NCBI RefSeq assembly: GCF_004101865.1
Contig: NZ_CP026118.1
Location: 3,737,001 to 3,801,000 of the forward strand
DNA: 64,000 bases
Source of the DNA: Halobacillus litoralis
GTDB taxonomy: Bacteria; Bacillota; Bacilli; Bacillales; Halobacillaceae
Direction: 5' to 3'
The notes under the pieces were generated by a model, which saw nothing but the letters and a program-made list of their open reading frames with translations, had not been told where the DNA came from and ran no database searches. Position numbers and translations under genes: made by a program. The first letter of the stretch is position 1. Each line of letters starts with the position of its first letter. Shown piece by piece: positions 17,133 to 25,493 of this stretch.

Positions 17133-18617
17133 CTACTCCTTTAACACAGAATCAATGTAGATTTCCGGATCCATCAAATACTGAGCGATCGATTCGATTG
17201 TCGGAAAGAACAACTCGGCTCCGACACCTAATAGAACGGATAATGTCAACAATCCAGCTGCAGGCCAGGCCATCCGTGAACCCTTCTTCTTTCGCTCGGG
17301 AATCGGTATATCCATTTTTTCGCCCCAATAACCACGGATGAAGATGCGCATCATGGAGAATAAAATTAGTAAGCTGGAAATCAAAGCCACGATGACGATC
17401 ATGATTTCCTCCTGCCCTAGACCTCCACGAATTAACTGGAGTTTCCCGATAAACCCACTGAAGGGCGGGATACCGGCTAATACGAGAGAAGCTATGAACA
17501 TCAGCCACCCAAGGACAGGGTAATGATGGATCAGTCCACCCATCTTCCGCAAGTCCGATGTACCTGCGACGTAGGTCGTTGCCCCGACAAGTATGAAAAG
17601 GACCCCTTTGATAATCATGTCATGGACCAGGTAATAGATGGTTCCGCTAATGGATACTTCTGTGAAAATACCAATCCCCATCAGCATGAAACCAACTGCA
17701 GGAATAATGTTATAAGCTACGATCAGCTTAATGTTATTCGTAGATAAAGCACCGACTACACCGAAGATCATCGTAAATGCTGCCAAATAAATGAATAAGG
17801 TGTGAGTCAATGGCACCTCTTGATTAAATATCAAAGTGAACGTACGAAGTATCGAATAAACGCCTACCTTTGTAAGCAGGGCACCGAACAATGCTGATAC
17901 AACCGGGTTCGGTGAAATGTATGGACGAGGCAGCCAATAGTAAAGCGGAAAAACCGCAGCTTTTGTCGCAAACACGAAAAAGAACAGGATCGCAATGGTT
18001 GTCAAGACCCCTTGTTGTTCTACCTCCTGGACACGTTGAGCAACCTGGGCCATATTGACGGTCCCTACAACTGAATAAAGAAAAGCGATAGTTGTAACGA
18101 ACAACATGGAAGAAAACAAGTTGATCAGCACGTATTTAATGGATTCACGAAGCTGTGCCTTTCCATTCCCCAACACGATTAAACCATAGGAAGCCATGAG
18201 AAGGACTTCAAAGAAAACAAATAAGTTGAACAGGTCTCCTGTTAAGAAGGCGCCGCTCACACCTGATATTAAAATAAAGAAGAAACTATAGAAATAGAAC
18301 GATTCTTCTTTATCAGAAAGAGATTGAGGTGCAAAGAAAACACAAGCGACTGCAATGATGTTCGTTGTCAAAACAAGCGTCATCGCAAGTAAGTCACCGA
18401 CAAGGACAATCCCGAATGGTGCCGACCAGCTACCTACTTCTAAAACGATTGAACCTTCTTGCTGTACTTGAAAGAAAACCCAGCCGACAACAAGTAGATT
18501 GACAATGGCGATAAGTTTAGAAACGGTTCGGACGATGGATGTTTTTTTGTGTATGAATGCCACGAAAATGCCGGCTAATAGTGGCAATAAAATTGGTAAT
18601 ACTGCTAAATTACTCAT
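17133..18617 (-). CDS. mrpD: Na+/H+ antiporter subunit MrpD
   Basis: A polytopic protein of 494 residues with about 14 membrane segments, homologous to the NuoL/M/N antiporter-like subunits of complex I. Key family residues are visible: a Glu in the FEVLLMASYG helix, a Lys in FFVFATKAAVFPLYYWLPRP, and a second central Lys in the GALLTKVGVYSILRT helix. It is thought to carry one of the proton or sodium paths. It overlaps the mrpC stop by 8 nt. Confidence 0.95.
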   Translation of the reverse strand: MSNLAVLPILLPLLAGIFVAFIHKKTSIVRTVSKLIAIVNLLVVGWVFFQVQQEGSIVLEVGSWSAPFGIVLVGDLLAMTLVLTTNIIAVACVFFAPQSLSDKEESFYFYSFFFILISGVSGAFLTGDLFNLFVFFEVLLMASYGLIVLGNGKAQLRESIKYVLINLFSSMLFVTTIAFLYSVVGTVNMAQVAQRVQEVEQQGVLTTIAILFFFVFATKAAVFPLYYWLPRPYISPNPVVSALFGALLTKVGVYSILRTFTLIFNQEVPLTHTLFIYLAAFTMIFGVVGALSTNNIKLIVAYNIIPAVGFMLMGIGIFTEVSISGTIYYLVHDMIIKGVLFILVGATTYVAGTSDLRKMGGLIHHYPVLGWLMFIASLVLAGIPPFSGFIGKLQLIRGGLGQEEIMIVIVALISSLLILFSMMRIFIRGYWGEKMDIPIPERKKKGSRMAWPAAGLLTLSVLLGVGAELFFPTIESIAQYLMDPEIYIDSVLKE

Positions 18618-18948
18618 AATCGTTACCCCTCAATTGTTCCATATTATCGGTACCATTGATTTTAGCTGCCCGATAAGCTAATACGAGTAGAAGACTAGTA
18701 ACACCGAAACTTATGACGATCGATGTCAAAATCAAAGCTTGCGGGAGTGGGTCTGTATAATTTTCGACACCTTCCGTCAATACCGGTGGAGCGCCCGTTT
18801 TCAGTCTTCCCATCGTTAGGATGAAGAGGTGGGCCCCATGGGAAATGAGGGCCGTACCGATGATAATCCTCAATAATTGTTTTTGAAGGAGGTTATAGAC
18901 ACCTGTTGTGAAAAGTAGACCGGCAAGTACGGCCATGATGATTTCCAT
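18610..18948 (-). CDS. mrpC: Na+/H+ antiporter subunit MrpC
   Basis: A NuoK-like protein of 112 residues with three membrane helices and the signature GTALISHGAHLFILTMGRL and ALILTSIVISFGVTSLLLVLA. It starts only 3 nt after the mrpA stop, with its SD (GGGGGAGGAA) inside the last mrpA codons. This leaves no room for mrpB, which separates mrpA and mrpC in standard seven-gene operons. Confidence 0.94.
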   Translation of the reverse strand: MEIIMAVLAGLLFTTGVYNLLQKQLLRIIIGTALISHGAHLFILTMGRLKTGAPPVLTEGVENYTDPLPQALILTSIVISFGVTSLLLVLAYRAAKINGTDNMEQLRGNDYE

Positions 18949-18951
18949 ATT

Positions 18952-21288
18952 TTATTCCTCCCCCTTAGACTTTCTCAATCGAATCAGGGCAAAGATCGCC
19001 ATCGCAGCGAGTCCTAAGACGACAATCTCGAATAATGTATCCAAGCCACGGAAATCGACAAGAATGACGTTGACGATGTTATCTCCCCCTCCAAGTTTGT
19101 AAGAGTTGTCTATGAAGTATTGGGAGATTGGATCGAAAAACTTGCTGCTATGTGATGAAATGGCGACCATCGTCATCATTGCACCGAAACCAATAGATAT
19201 GATCAGGTTCAATGCTTTCGTACTCATAGGCTCATCTTTTTTCTTAAGTTTAGGTAAGTGATAAAAGACGAGTAAGAATAAAGCGACAGTTACAGTTTCC
19301 ACAATCAATTGAGTGAGAGCAAGGTCAGGCGCCCGGTATAACACGAATAACATGGATAAGCCGTAACCGACGACGCCTAAAATCAAGATTGCTGCAATAC
19401 GATTATTCGTCAATACGGTACCGATTGCAGCAATAACCATTGTTAAAGCTACCAGAATTTCAGGAGCAGTGATTTGAGCCACATTTGATGTATCAATTGT
19501 AAAGCCACCGGTTACTGCCATAAAAGCGAACGTAATGATAATAATCGCAGCTAATATCAAGCGCATATAACGGCCTAGTGATCCATTCATATAACCTTTT
19601 GTAATGGTGGCAGAGTAGCTTTCAATCCGATCGACAGCTCCATCGTAAACCTTGTTCATGCTGAGAACCCCCGGAACTACCCGGTATACCGGCTGCCAGA
19701 TCTTTCTTGATAGGGCAAGAATCGTACCGAATACGACGACGGCCAGCGACATGATAAACGGTGGGATGAATCCGTGCCAGAAATAAATATCTTTCGGTTT
19801 TAAGCTTGCCCCGTTCACAGCATCAGCAGCATGGGCAATAAATGAACCATTAAACAAGTTCGGAAATACACCGATGATGATCACCCCTGCGACTAAGATG
19901 ATCGGTGAAATAAGCATACCCCAGGGTGCTTCATGAGGTTTCTTCGGCAGCTCGTCTAATTGAGGCTTGCCGCGGAAGGTTCCGAAAAAGAAATACATCG
20001 AATAAACGAATGTGAATATGCTTCCGAATACAGCTAAATATGGAATAGCCGATTGCAGGAAACCTGAAATATCGGTGCCTGCAGATTCAAGGTGTAAAGA
20101 AGCTTCAAAGAACATCTCTTTACTATAGAAACCATTCAAGAATGGTAAAGGGACACCAGCCATTGAAAACGAAGCAAGGACAGCTAGAGTCGCTGTCATA
20201 GGCATATAAGTCATTAACCCGCCTAGTTTACGTATATCTCTTGTGCCAGCTTCGTGATCGACGATTCCTGCAATCATAAACAGACTTCCTTTGAAGGTTG
20301 CGTGGTTTAAAATATGGAAGACCGCACCAAAGAGAGCAGCTTCCGTGCCGAATCCAAGCATGGCCATGATCATACCTAACTGACTGATGGTAGAAAAGGC
20401 AAGTATACCTTTTAAGTCTGTTTGACGCACAGCCATGTAGGAGCCCCAGCATAAAGTTACAATACCGGCTGAAGATACAATGATGAAAAACCATTCATTA
20501 GCCGATAGCATAGGTGAATAGCGGGCCACTAAATAAAGACCTGCTTTTACCATTGTCGCTGAGTGCAGATAGGCACTGACAGGGGTCGGTGCTTCCATTG
20601 CGTCAGGTAACCAAATATGAAAAGGGAACTGCGCTGACTTGGTAAAAGCTCCAAGCAATAGTAAACCAAGTATTAAGGGGAAATACTCACTATTCAGGAT
20701 CAGTTGCTGTTGATCAATCATTCCTTGAATACTTGTCGTATTTGTGAGCACACTCATGAAGATGAGAGCCCCTAGTAGACTCAATCCTCCGAAAACGGTG
20801 ATGAGCATTGATTTCAAGGCACCATATCTGGATTCTTTTTTGTAATTCCAAAAACCGATCAACAAGAAGGAAGAGAGCGATGTAAACTCCCAGAAACTAT
20901 AAAGTGCGAATATGTTATCTGATAAGACGACCCCGAGCATAGATCCCATAAAAATGAGAAAGTATACATAAAAATGTCCCAGTTGCTCCGATTTATGTAG
21001 GTAAAAAATCGAATAAAAGGCAACTAGGGCGCCAATTCCGCTAATTAGAAGTACGAATAATAAGCTTAAACCATCAAGGTGGAAGACCATATTCATATCC
21101 AATGAAGGAACCCATGAATACTCCTGCACGACGGGTTCAAACCCTGACCCTAAAAAACGGGCAAAATAAATAAAAATAACCGCAGGCACGATAGTTACAA
21201 AGAAACCTGGGTGAAGTTTATCTTTCCATTTGCTTAAGAATGGAATGAAAATAGCAATGATAAAAGGCAATAATACAGCCACCAACAT
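18952..21288 (-). CDS. mrpA: Na+/H+ antiporter subunit MrpA
   Basis: A protein of 778 residues and about 20 membrane segments. The first 500 residues are NuoL-like (FWEFTSLSSFLLIGFWNYK, TKSAQFPFHIWLPDAM, LHSATMVKAGLYL, HILNHATFKGSLFM). The C-terminal part carries the MbhD-like (LYRAPDLALTQLIVETV) and MbhE-like (VNVILVDFRGLDTLFEIVVL) segments at which ordinary MrpA ends. No PGGGF-type MnhB domain follows, so MrpB is neither fused nor separate. The SD GGGAGGAA precedes ATG 21288. First gene of the operon. Confidence 0.95.
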   Translation of the reverse strand: MLVAVLLPFIIAIFIPFLSKWKDKLHPGFFVTIVPAVIFIYFARFLGSGFEPVVQEYSWVPSLDMNMVFHLDGLSLLFVLLISGIGALVAFYSIFYLHKSEQLGHFYVYFLIFMGSMLGVVLSDNIFALYSFWEFTSLSSFLLIGFWNYKKESRYGALKSMLITVFGGLSLLGALIFMSVLTNTTSIQGMIDQQQLILNSEYFPLILGLLLLGAFTKSAQFPFHIWLPDAMEAPTPVSAYLHSATMVKAGLYLVARYSPMLSANEWFFIIVSSAGIVTLCWGSYMAVRQTDLKGILAFSTISQLGMIMAMLGFGTEAALFGAVFHILNHATFKGSLFMIAGIVDHEAGTRDIRKLGGLMTYMPMTATLAVLASFSMAGVPLPFLNGFYSKEMFFEASLHLESAGTDISGFLQSAIPYLAVFGSIFTFVYSMYFFFGTFRGKPQLDELPKKPHEAPWGMLISPIILVAGVIIIGVFPNLFNGSFIAHAADAVNGASLKPKDIYFWHGFIPPFIMSLAVVVFGTILALSRKIWQPVYRVVPGVLSMNKVYDGAVDRIESYSATITKGYMNGSLGRYMRLILAAIIIITFAFMAVTGGFTIDTSNVAQITAPEILVALTMVIAAIGTVLTNNRIAAILILGVVGYGLSMLFVLYRAPDLALTQLIVETVTVALFLLVFYHLPKLKKKDEPMSTKALNLIISIGFGAMMTMVAISSHSSKFFDPISQYFIDNSYKLGGGDNIVNVILVDFRGLDTLFEIVVLGLAAMAIFALIRLRKSKGEE

Positions 21289-21340
21289 GTGGAATGTTCC
21301 TCCCTTGACTTATGTTTCATCTATCTATGGATTAGGATGA

Positions 21341-21469
21341 TCGAAATGATGTATTCACCCAATTGTAATCAAAAAGAGGGTGATTGTTCAACTGTGGCAA
21401 TCCAGATAAGTCGCTGGGCAGTCACCATTTAGTCTTCCCATATAAATAAGAAGAGACACATCATTTCGA
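21341..21469 (-). promoter_or_regulatory. Inverted repeat and alternative stems upstream of mrpA
   Basis: A perfect 12-bp inverted repeat (TCGAAATGATGT at 21341-21352; its complement at 21458-21469) encloses about 105 bp. Within it GGGTGA at 21378-21383 can pair with TCACCC at 21355-21360 or with TCACC at 21422-21426, and CCAG/CTGG and GTC-TTC/GAA-GAC helices are possible. On the minus strand the second pairing is followed by CTCTTTTT, as in a weak attenuator. It may be a leader RNA or, since a promoter lies inside it, an operator pair. Confidence 0.45.
21362..21391 (-). promoter_or_regulatory. Possible sigmaA promoter of mrpA
   Basis: Minus-strand TTGAAC (21391-21386), 18-nt spacer, TACAAT (21367-21362). 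It would give a leader of about 65 nt to ATG 21288. It lies inside the inverted repeat above. No better promoter was found in the short space between the sda terminator and the repeat. Confidence 0.45.
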
Positions 21470-21485
21470 AAAATAAAAAAGTCGC

Positions 21486-21522
21486 AAAAAAAATCTCGTC
21501 TGCTTCTATCAGACGAGATTTT
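21486..21522 (-). terminator. Terminator of sda
   Basis: A perfect 13-bp stem (21490-21502 with 21510-21522), seven-base loop, followed on the minus strand by eight T. It isolates sda from the mrp operon. Confidence 0.9.
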
Positions 21523-21561
21523 GTGTCGATTAAAGTAAATAAGTGTCATTTTTGATGTTAG

Positions 21562-21729
21562 TCAACCGACTTGGAAGATGTAGTCATCTATAAGATGCTG
21601 GATGGATCGTTTTTGGATTTCCCTTTTGATTTGGTCTATGAATTCTTTAGAAAGGTTGAGTTCAATGGCTTTGTGGTAAGATTGTATAAGTAGGGAATCA
21701 GATAATTGCTTCATGCCGCTGTCACACAT
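21562..21729 (-). CDS. sda: Sporulation checkpoint inhibitor Sda
   Basis: A small protein of 55 residues. The core from residue 6 (MKQLSDSLLIQSYHKAIEL, then NLSKEFIDQIKREIQKRS) reproduces the helical hairpin of Sda, which binds histidine kinase KinA and blocks the phosphorelay when replication is disturbed. ATG 21729 is 7 nt from GGGAGGTGA; an inner ATG at 21714 would give 50 residues but is 22 nt from the SD. The gene is divergent from yqeG, with a DnaA-box cluster between them, fitting the DnaA-controlled expression known in B. subtilis. It has its own terminator. Confidence 0.9.
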   Translation of the reverse strand: MCDSGMKQLSDSLLIQSYHKAIELNLSKEFIDQIKREIQKRSIQHLIDDYIFQVG

Positions 21730-21825
21730 GTGACAGTCACCTCCCGGATAATTGAAATCTATGAACGAGACAAATTTAATGTATTCTTACCTTATCATGA
21801 CCTTAAATTCGCCACAATATGGAAG

Positions 21826-21924
21826 TTATCTACAAGAAAATGTAGATAACTTTTGGGAAAAGTTTATTAATTGAGTGATAACAAAGGTGTTACTGTGTGG
21901 AAAATGTGTATAAACTTATCCACA
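21826..21924. promoter_or_regulatory. DnaA-box cluster between sda and yqeG
   Basis: Two perfect matches to TTATNCACA: 21916-21924 (TTATCCACA, plus) and 21905-21913 (TTATACACA, minus). Three single-mismatch sites: 21826-21834 (TTATCTACA, plus), 21841-21849 (the same, minus) and 21896-21904 (TTTTCCACA, minus). The first two form a 24-bp inverted repeat. In B. subtilis DnaA sites upstream of sda couple its transcription to replication status. Confidence 0.8.
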
Positions 21925-22066
21925 GCCTGTTTTTGTCAGTATTTGTCGAACGATTTTTGTTCTTTTATGAGCGAGTTTCAATTGACGAAAAGTTTGAATC
22001 AGTCTGAAAATAGGACGTTTTACAAGTTGAACTGTGTTGAGCTGCTTTCATAAATTCAGACACTTT

Positions 22067-22095
22067 TTGAAACATGCCGTAATTTTGTATATGAT
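22067..22095 (+). promoter_or_regulatory. SigmaA promoter of the yqeG operon
   Basis: TTGAAA (22067-22072), 17-nt spacer, TATGAT (22090-22095), about 50 bp before the yqeG start. The rest of the interval from 21925 to 22066 shows nothing else recognisable. Confidence 0.75.
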
Positions 22096-22143
22096 GGTGA
22101 AGGAGATTTTGCCGTTGTATGAAGAGATGGAGTGAATGAATAT

Positions 22144-22668
22144 ATGTTGAAAAAATTTCTACCAAATGAACATGTTCCCAGTGTATTTGACATTGACCCG
22201 AACGAATTGAAAGAAAAAGGGATAAAAGGAGTAATTACTGACCTAGATAATACCCTGGTTGCCTGGGATGTGGCAGATGCAACCGAAGATATAAAAACAT
22301 GGTTTCAAAAAATGAATGATCATGGCATTCAAGTGACGATCGCCTCAAATAATAAAGAAGCCCGCGTCAAACTATTTTCTGAGCCATTGGACACCACTTT
22401 TATATATAGTGCTAGAAAACCATTATCCAAAGCCTTTAAAAAAGCTCAAAAGAAGATGGAGCTTACCAAGAGTGAAATTGTTGTGATCGGGGATCAACTT
22501 CTTACAGATGTATTAGGTGGGAATACTGCTGGATTTTATACAATCTTAGTTGTACCTATTGTAGAAACAGATGGATTCATAACAAGGATCAACAGGAAGA
22601 TTGAACGGAGAATATTGAATTGGATGAGAAGAAAAGGGAAAATAACATGGCAGAGGAGAGATCAATAA
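22144..22668 (+). CDS. yqeG: YqeG family HAD IIIA-type phosphatase
   Basis: A protein of 174 residues with HAD motif I DLDNTLVAWD (nucleophile Asp near residue 32), motif II in TIASNN and motif III/IV in VVIGDQLLTDVLGGN. It belongs to the group of small phosphatidylglycerophosphate-phosphatase-like proteins; the substrate in Bacillus is not established. ATG 22144 (MLKKFLPNEHVPS) fits the family start; an in-frame GTG at 22132 lies in the SD region. Its stop overlaps the yqeH start. First gene of the conserved yqeG-yqeM cluster. Confidence 0.9.
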   Translation: MLKKFLPNEHVPSVFDIDPNELKEKGIKGVITDLDNTLVAWDVADATEDIKTWFQKMNDHGIQVTIASNNKEARVKLFSEPLDTTFIYSARKPLSKAFKKAQKKMELTKSEIVVIGDQLLTDVLGGNTAGFYTILVVPIVETDGFITRINRKIERRILNWMRRKGKITWQRRDQ

Positions 22669-23768
22669 TGGCAGATATTCAATGCCAGGGTTGTGGTGCA
22701 GTTATTCAAACAACCAATCCAGAAAAAGCGGGCTATGCACCTGCATCGGCCCTGGAACGAGAAGATATCATATGTAAACGTTGTTTCCGGTTGAAACATT
22801 ATAATGAAGTGCAGGATGTCCCATATCAAGATGATGATTTCTTGGAAATGTTGAATCAAATCAGTGAAACAGATGGACTGATCATCCAGTTGGTGGATAT
22901 TTTTGATTTTAATGGTAGTTTCATTTCAGGATTGAAAAGATTGACAGGCAATAACCCTGTCGTGCTTGTAGGAAACAAAATGGATGTATTACCGAAATCG
23001 GTCAATCCGGGAAAGGTGAAACATTGGTTGAGGCGTTCTGCCAAGGAAAATGGATTGGATGTGGAAGATGTTTTCCTGATCTCGGCTGAAAAGAACCAGG
23101 GTATCGAAGAGCTGTCTCAAGCAATCGATCGTTACCGAAAAGGCCGTGATGTCTATGTAGTAGGAACGACCAATGTGGGGAAATCAACTTTCATCAACAC
23201 ATTGATTTCAAATACTTCAGGAGAGAAGGATGCAATCACAACCTCTTACTTCCCTGGGACCACCCTCGGTTTCATCGATATACCCCTGGACGAAAAGAGT
23301 TCCTTGTTTGACACTCCAGGTGTGATTCACCGCCACCAAATGGCTCATTACGTGTCAGATAAGGATTTGAAATTGATTACACCAAGAAAAGAAGTGAAAC
23401 CGAAAGTCTATCAGCTGAATGAAGGTCAAACTCTCTATTTCGGAGGATTGGCACGGCTTGACTTTTCCTCGGGTGAACGCAGTTCTTTTGTTTGTTATCT
23501 TTCTAATGAGATGAATATTCATCGTACGAAAATGGAAAAAGCAGAGGAACTTTATAACAATCATGTCGGAGAGTTGTTGTCACCACCTGATGAAGAGTCA
23601 TTAGCGAAATTACCTCCATTAAAGGGCCATACCTTGAAAGTAAGAGAAGATAAGATGGATATTGTATTCTCAGGATTAGGATGGGTAACTGTTCCGGAAG
23701 GGGACGTAACGGTAACTGCATATGTACCTGAAGGTGTGAAAGTATCCTTGAGAGAGTCTTTGATATAG
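22668..23768 (+). CDS. yqeH: Ribosome biogenesis GTPase YqeH
   Basis: A circularly permuted GTPase of 366 residues. An N-terminal zinc finger (CQGCGAVIQT, CKRCFRLKHYNE) is followed by G4 (VGNKMD), G5 (LISAEKNQG), then G1 (VGTTNVGKSTFIN) and G3 (DTPG). The C-terminal domain has the YqeH segment LYFGGLARLDF. It is required for 30S subunit assembly. The chosen ATG 22668 is 8 nt after AGAGGAGA, and overlaps the yqeG stop; earlier in-frame ATGs at 22620 and 22647 would extend it without a good SD. Confidence 0.95.
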   Translation: MADIQCQGCGAVIQTTNPEKAGYAPASALEREDIICKRCFRLKHYNEVQDVPYQDDDFLEMLNQISETDGLIIQLVDIFDFNGSFISGLKRLTGNNPVVLVGNKMDVLPKSVNPGKVKHWLRRSAKENGLDVEDVFLISAEKNQGIEELSQAIDRYRKGRDVYVVGTTNVGKSTFINTLISNTSGEKDAITTSYFPGTTLGFIDIPLDEKSSLFDTPGVIHRHQMAHYVSDKDLKLITPRKEVKPKVYQLNEGQTLYFGGLARLDFSSGERSSFVCYLSNEMNIHRTKMEKAEELYNNHVGELLSPPDEESLAKLPPLKGHTLKVREDKMDIVFSGLGWVTVPEGDVTVTAYVPEGVKVSLRESLI

Positions 23769-23779
23769 GAGGGGATCAT

Positions 23780-24616
23780 TTGTACAAACTAGGCTTAATC
23801 GGCTACCCGATCGGTCATTCATCATCGCCATGGATTCATGAGCAATTAATGAAGCAGCAAGGGGTCCAGGGGAAATATGACTTGTTGGAAATTCACCCAG
23901 ATAAATTCGATGAGGAGATTTCATCATTAAAAGAAAAAGGACTGGATGGTTTTAATGTTACGGTTCCTTTTAAAGAAAAAATCATTCCTCACCTGGATGC
24001 CATTGATGGAAGTGCTCTCCACCTTGGTGCTGTTAACACAGTAAAAAATACGGAAAACGGGTGGATCGGATATAATACGGATGGGAGCGGGTTTGTACAT
24101 TCCTTGAAAAACCGTTTCCCTGACATTTTCCAAAGTGGTTCAAAAGCTCTCCTTTTAGGTAGTGGTGGAGCTGCAAGAGGTATTTATGAAGCTTTGACTG
24201 GATCAGGGATGGATTCTGTAGATATAGCGAACAGAACGATAGGCAGAGCTGAGGAAGTGATTGAACAAATCTCTTCCCGTGCACAAGCTGAGGCCCTGAC
24301 ATTAGCAGAAGCGGAAGAGTCGTTGGGCAGCTATGACCTTGTGGTTCAAACTACCACTGTAGGTATGAGTCCAAATGATCAGCAAACCATTATACGCCTG
24401 AATCGCTTGACAAAAGGGACGGTTGTAAGCGATATTGTTTATCGACCGATGAAGACGAAATTTTTAAAGGAAGCTGAGATAAATGGGGCAAGGGTCCATT
24501 ATGGACACGAAATGTTGTTGCAGCAAGCCGTGTATGCATTTAAGATATGGACAGATACAGAACCTGAGGCTTTGCCCCTGCTCGATGAATTCGAACAAAA
24601 ATTGAAAGGGGTATAG
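23780..24616 (+). CDS. aroE: Shikimate dehydrogenase (NADP+)
   Basis: A protein of 278 residues starting at TTG 23780 after AGGAGGGG. The N-terminal substrate domain has GYPIGHSSSPWIHE and NVTVPFKE (catalytic Lys near 65) with GAVNTV and NTDGSGF (Asp near 105). The NADP domain carries GSGGAARGI, and NRT follows the second strand, consistent with NADP preference. It reduces 3-dehydroshikimate in aromatic amino acid synthesis. It lies between yqeH and yqeI in the same operon. Confidence 0.96.
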   Translation: MYKLGLIGYPIGHSSSPWIHEQLMKQQGVQGKYDLLEIHPDKFDEEISSLKEKGLDGFNVTVPFKEKIIPHLDAIDGSALHLGAVNTVKNTENGWIGYNTDGSGFVHSLKNRFPDIFQSGSKALLLGSGGAARGIYEALTGSGMDSVDIANRTIGRAEEVIEQISSRAQAEALTLAEAEESLGSYDLVVQTTTVGMSPNDQQTIIRLNRLTKGTVVSDIVYRPMKTKFLKEAEINGARVHYGHEMLLQQAVYAFKIWTDTEPEALPLLDEFEQKLKGV

Positions 24617-24617
24617 G

Positions 24618-24908
24618 ATGTTAACTAGTAAACAGAAGAAGCATTTGCGGAAAGCCTCCCATAATGTACAACCGATCTTCCAAGTAGGGAAGGCTGGCGT
24701 TAATGAGAATATGACAACACAGATTAATGAAGCATTAGAGAAAAGAGAACTTATCAAGGTAAGTATCTTACAAAACTGCTTCGAAGATAACAATCAAGTA
24801 GCTGATGAGATTGTTGAAGCCACTGACGCTCATATTGTACAAGTAATTGGAAACACGGTTATCCTTTACAAAGAATCTGAAGAAAACAAACAAATCGAAT
24901 TACCGTAA
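24618..24908 (+). CDS. yqeI: CRM-domain RNA-binding protein YhbY/YqeI
   Basis: A protein of 96 residues consisting of one CRM domain: KQKKHLRKASHNVQPIFQVGKAG with the GxxG-like loop, then KVSILQN and VQVIGNTVILYK. YhbY proteins bind pre-50S particles or rRNA. The ATG follows the aroE stop by one base, with AAAGGGG as the SD. Confidence 0.93.
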   Translation: MLTSKQKKHLRKASHNVQPIFQVGKAGVNENMTTQINEALEKRELIKVSILQNCFEDNNQVADEIVEATDAHIVQVIGNTVILYKESEENKQIELP

Positions 24909-24920
24909 AGGAGAGGCGAT

Positions 24921-25493
24921 ATGAATAGAGTCGGAATACTCGGGGGTACTTTCGATCCACCACATCAAGGTCATTTAATTATGGCTGAGTATGCTTTAGA
25001 AGAAATGGACTTAGATGAGGTTTGGTTCATGCCCTCCTTTATCCCCCCTCATAAGCAGGAATCTACTACGGATGCGAATGCCCGTTTGAAAATGGTCGAA
25101 TTGGCGACCAAGGATCATCCTGAATTCAGGGTTTGTGATGTTGAATTAATGAGAAAAGGTACATCATATACGGTGGATACCATGACTTATTTAAAACAAC
25201 AATACCCTGAGCTCGCCTTTTACTTTATCATTGGAGGCGATATGGTGGAGCACCTATCGAAATGGAACCGAGTTGATGAATTGCAGCAAATGGTTGAATT
25301 CATAGGTGTTGAGCGCCCAGGTTATGAGTGGAGTGATGAGATTCCTGTCCACTTCATAGATATTCCATCTATAGATATCTCTTCGACAGTGGTCAGGGAG
25401 AGGGTAACAAGTGGGAAGAGCGTCCGGTATTTGATTCCGGATGCAGTCGATTCCTATATAAAGGAGCATCACTTGTATGGAAATAACTCGTGA
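24921..25493 (+). CDS. nadD: Nicotinate-nucleotide adenylyltransferase
   Basis: A protein of 190 residues with the nucleotidyltransferase motifs GGTFDPPHQGH (residues 8-18) and ISSTVVRERV (about 154-163). It joins ATP and nicotinate mononucleotide to deamido-NAD in NAD synthesis. The SD AAAGGAG precedes ATG 24921. The 3' end overlaps yqeK by 17 nt, so the two are translationally linked. Confidence 0.96.
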   Translation: MNRVGILGGTFDPPHQGHLIMAEYALEEMDLDEVWFMPSFIPPHKQESTTDANARLKMVELATKDHPEFRVCDVELMRKGTSYTVDTMTYLKQQYPELAFYFIIGGDMVEHLSKWNRVDELQQMVEFIGVERPGYEWSDEIPVHFIDIPSIDISSTVVRERVTSGKSVRYLIPDAVDSYIKEHHLYGNNS

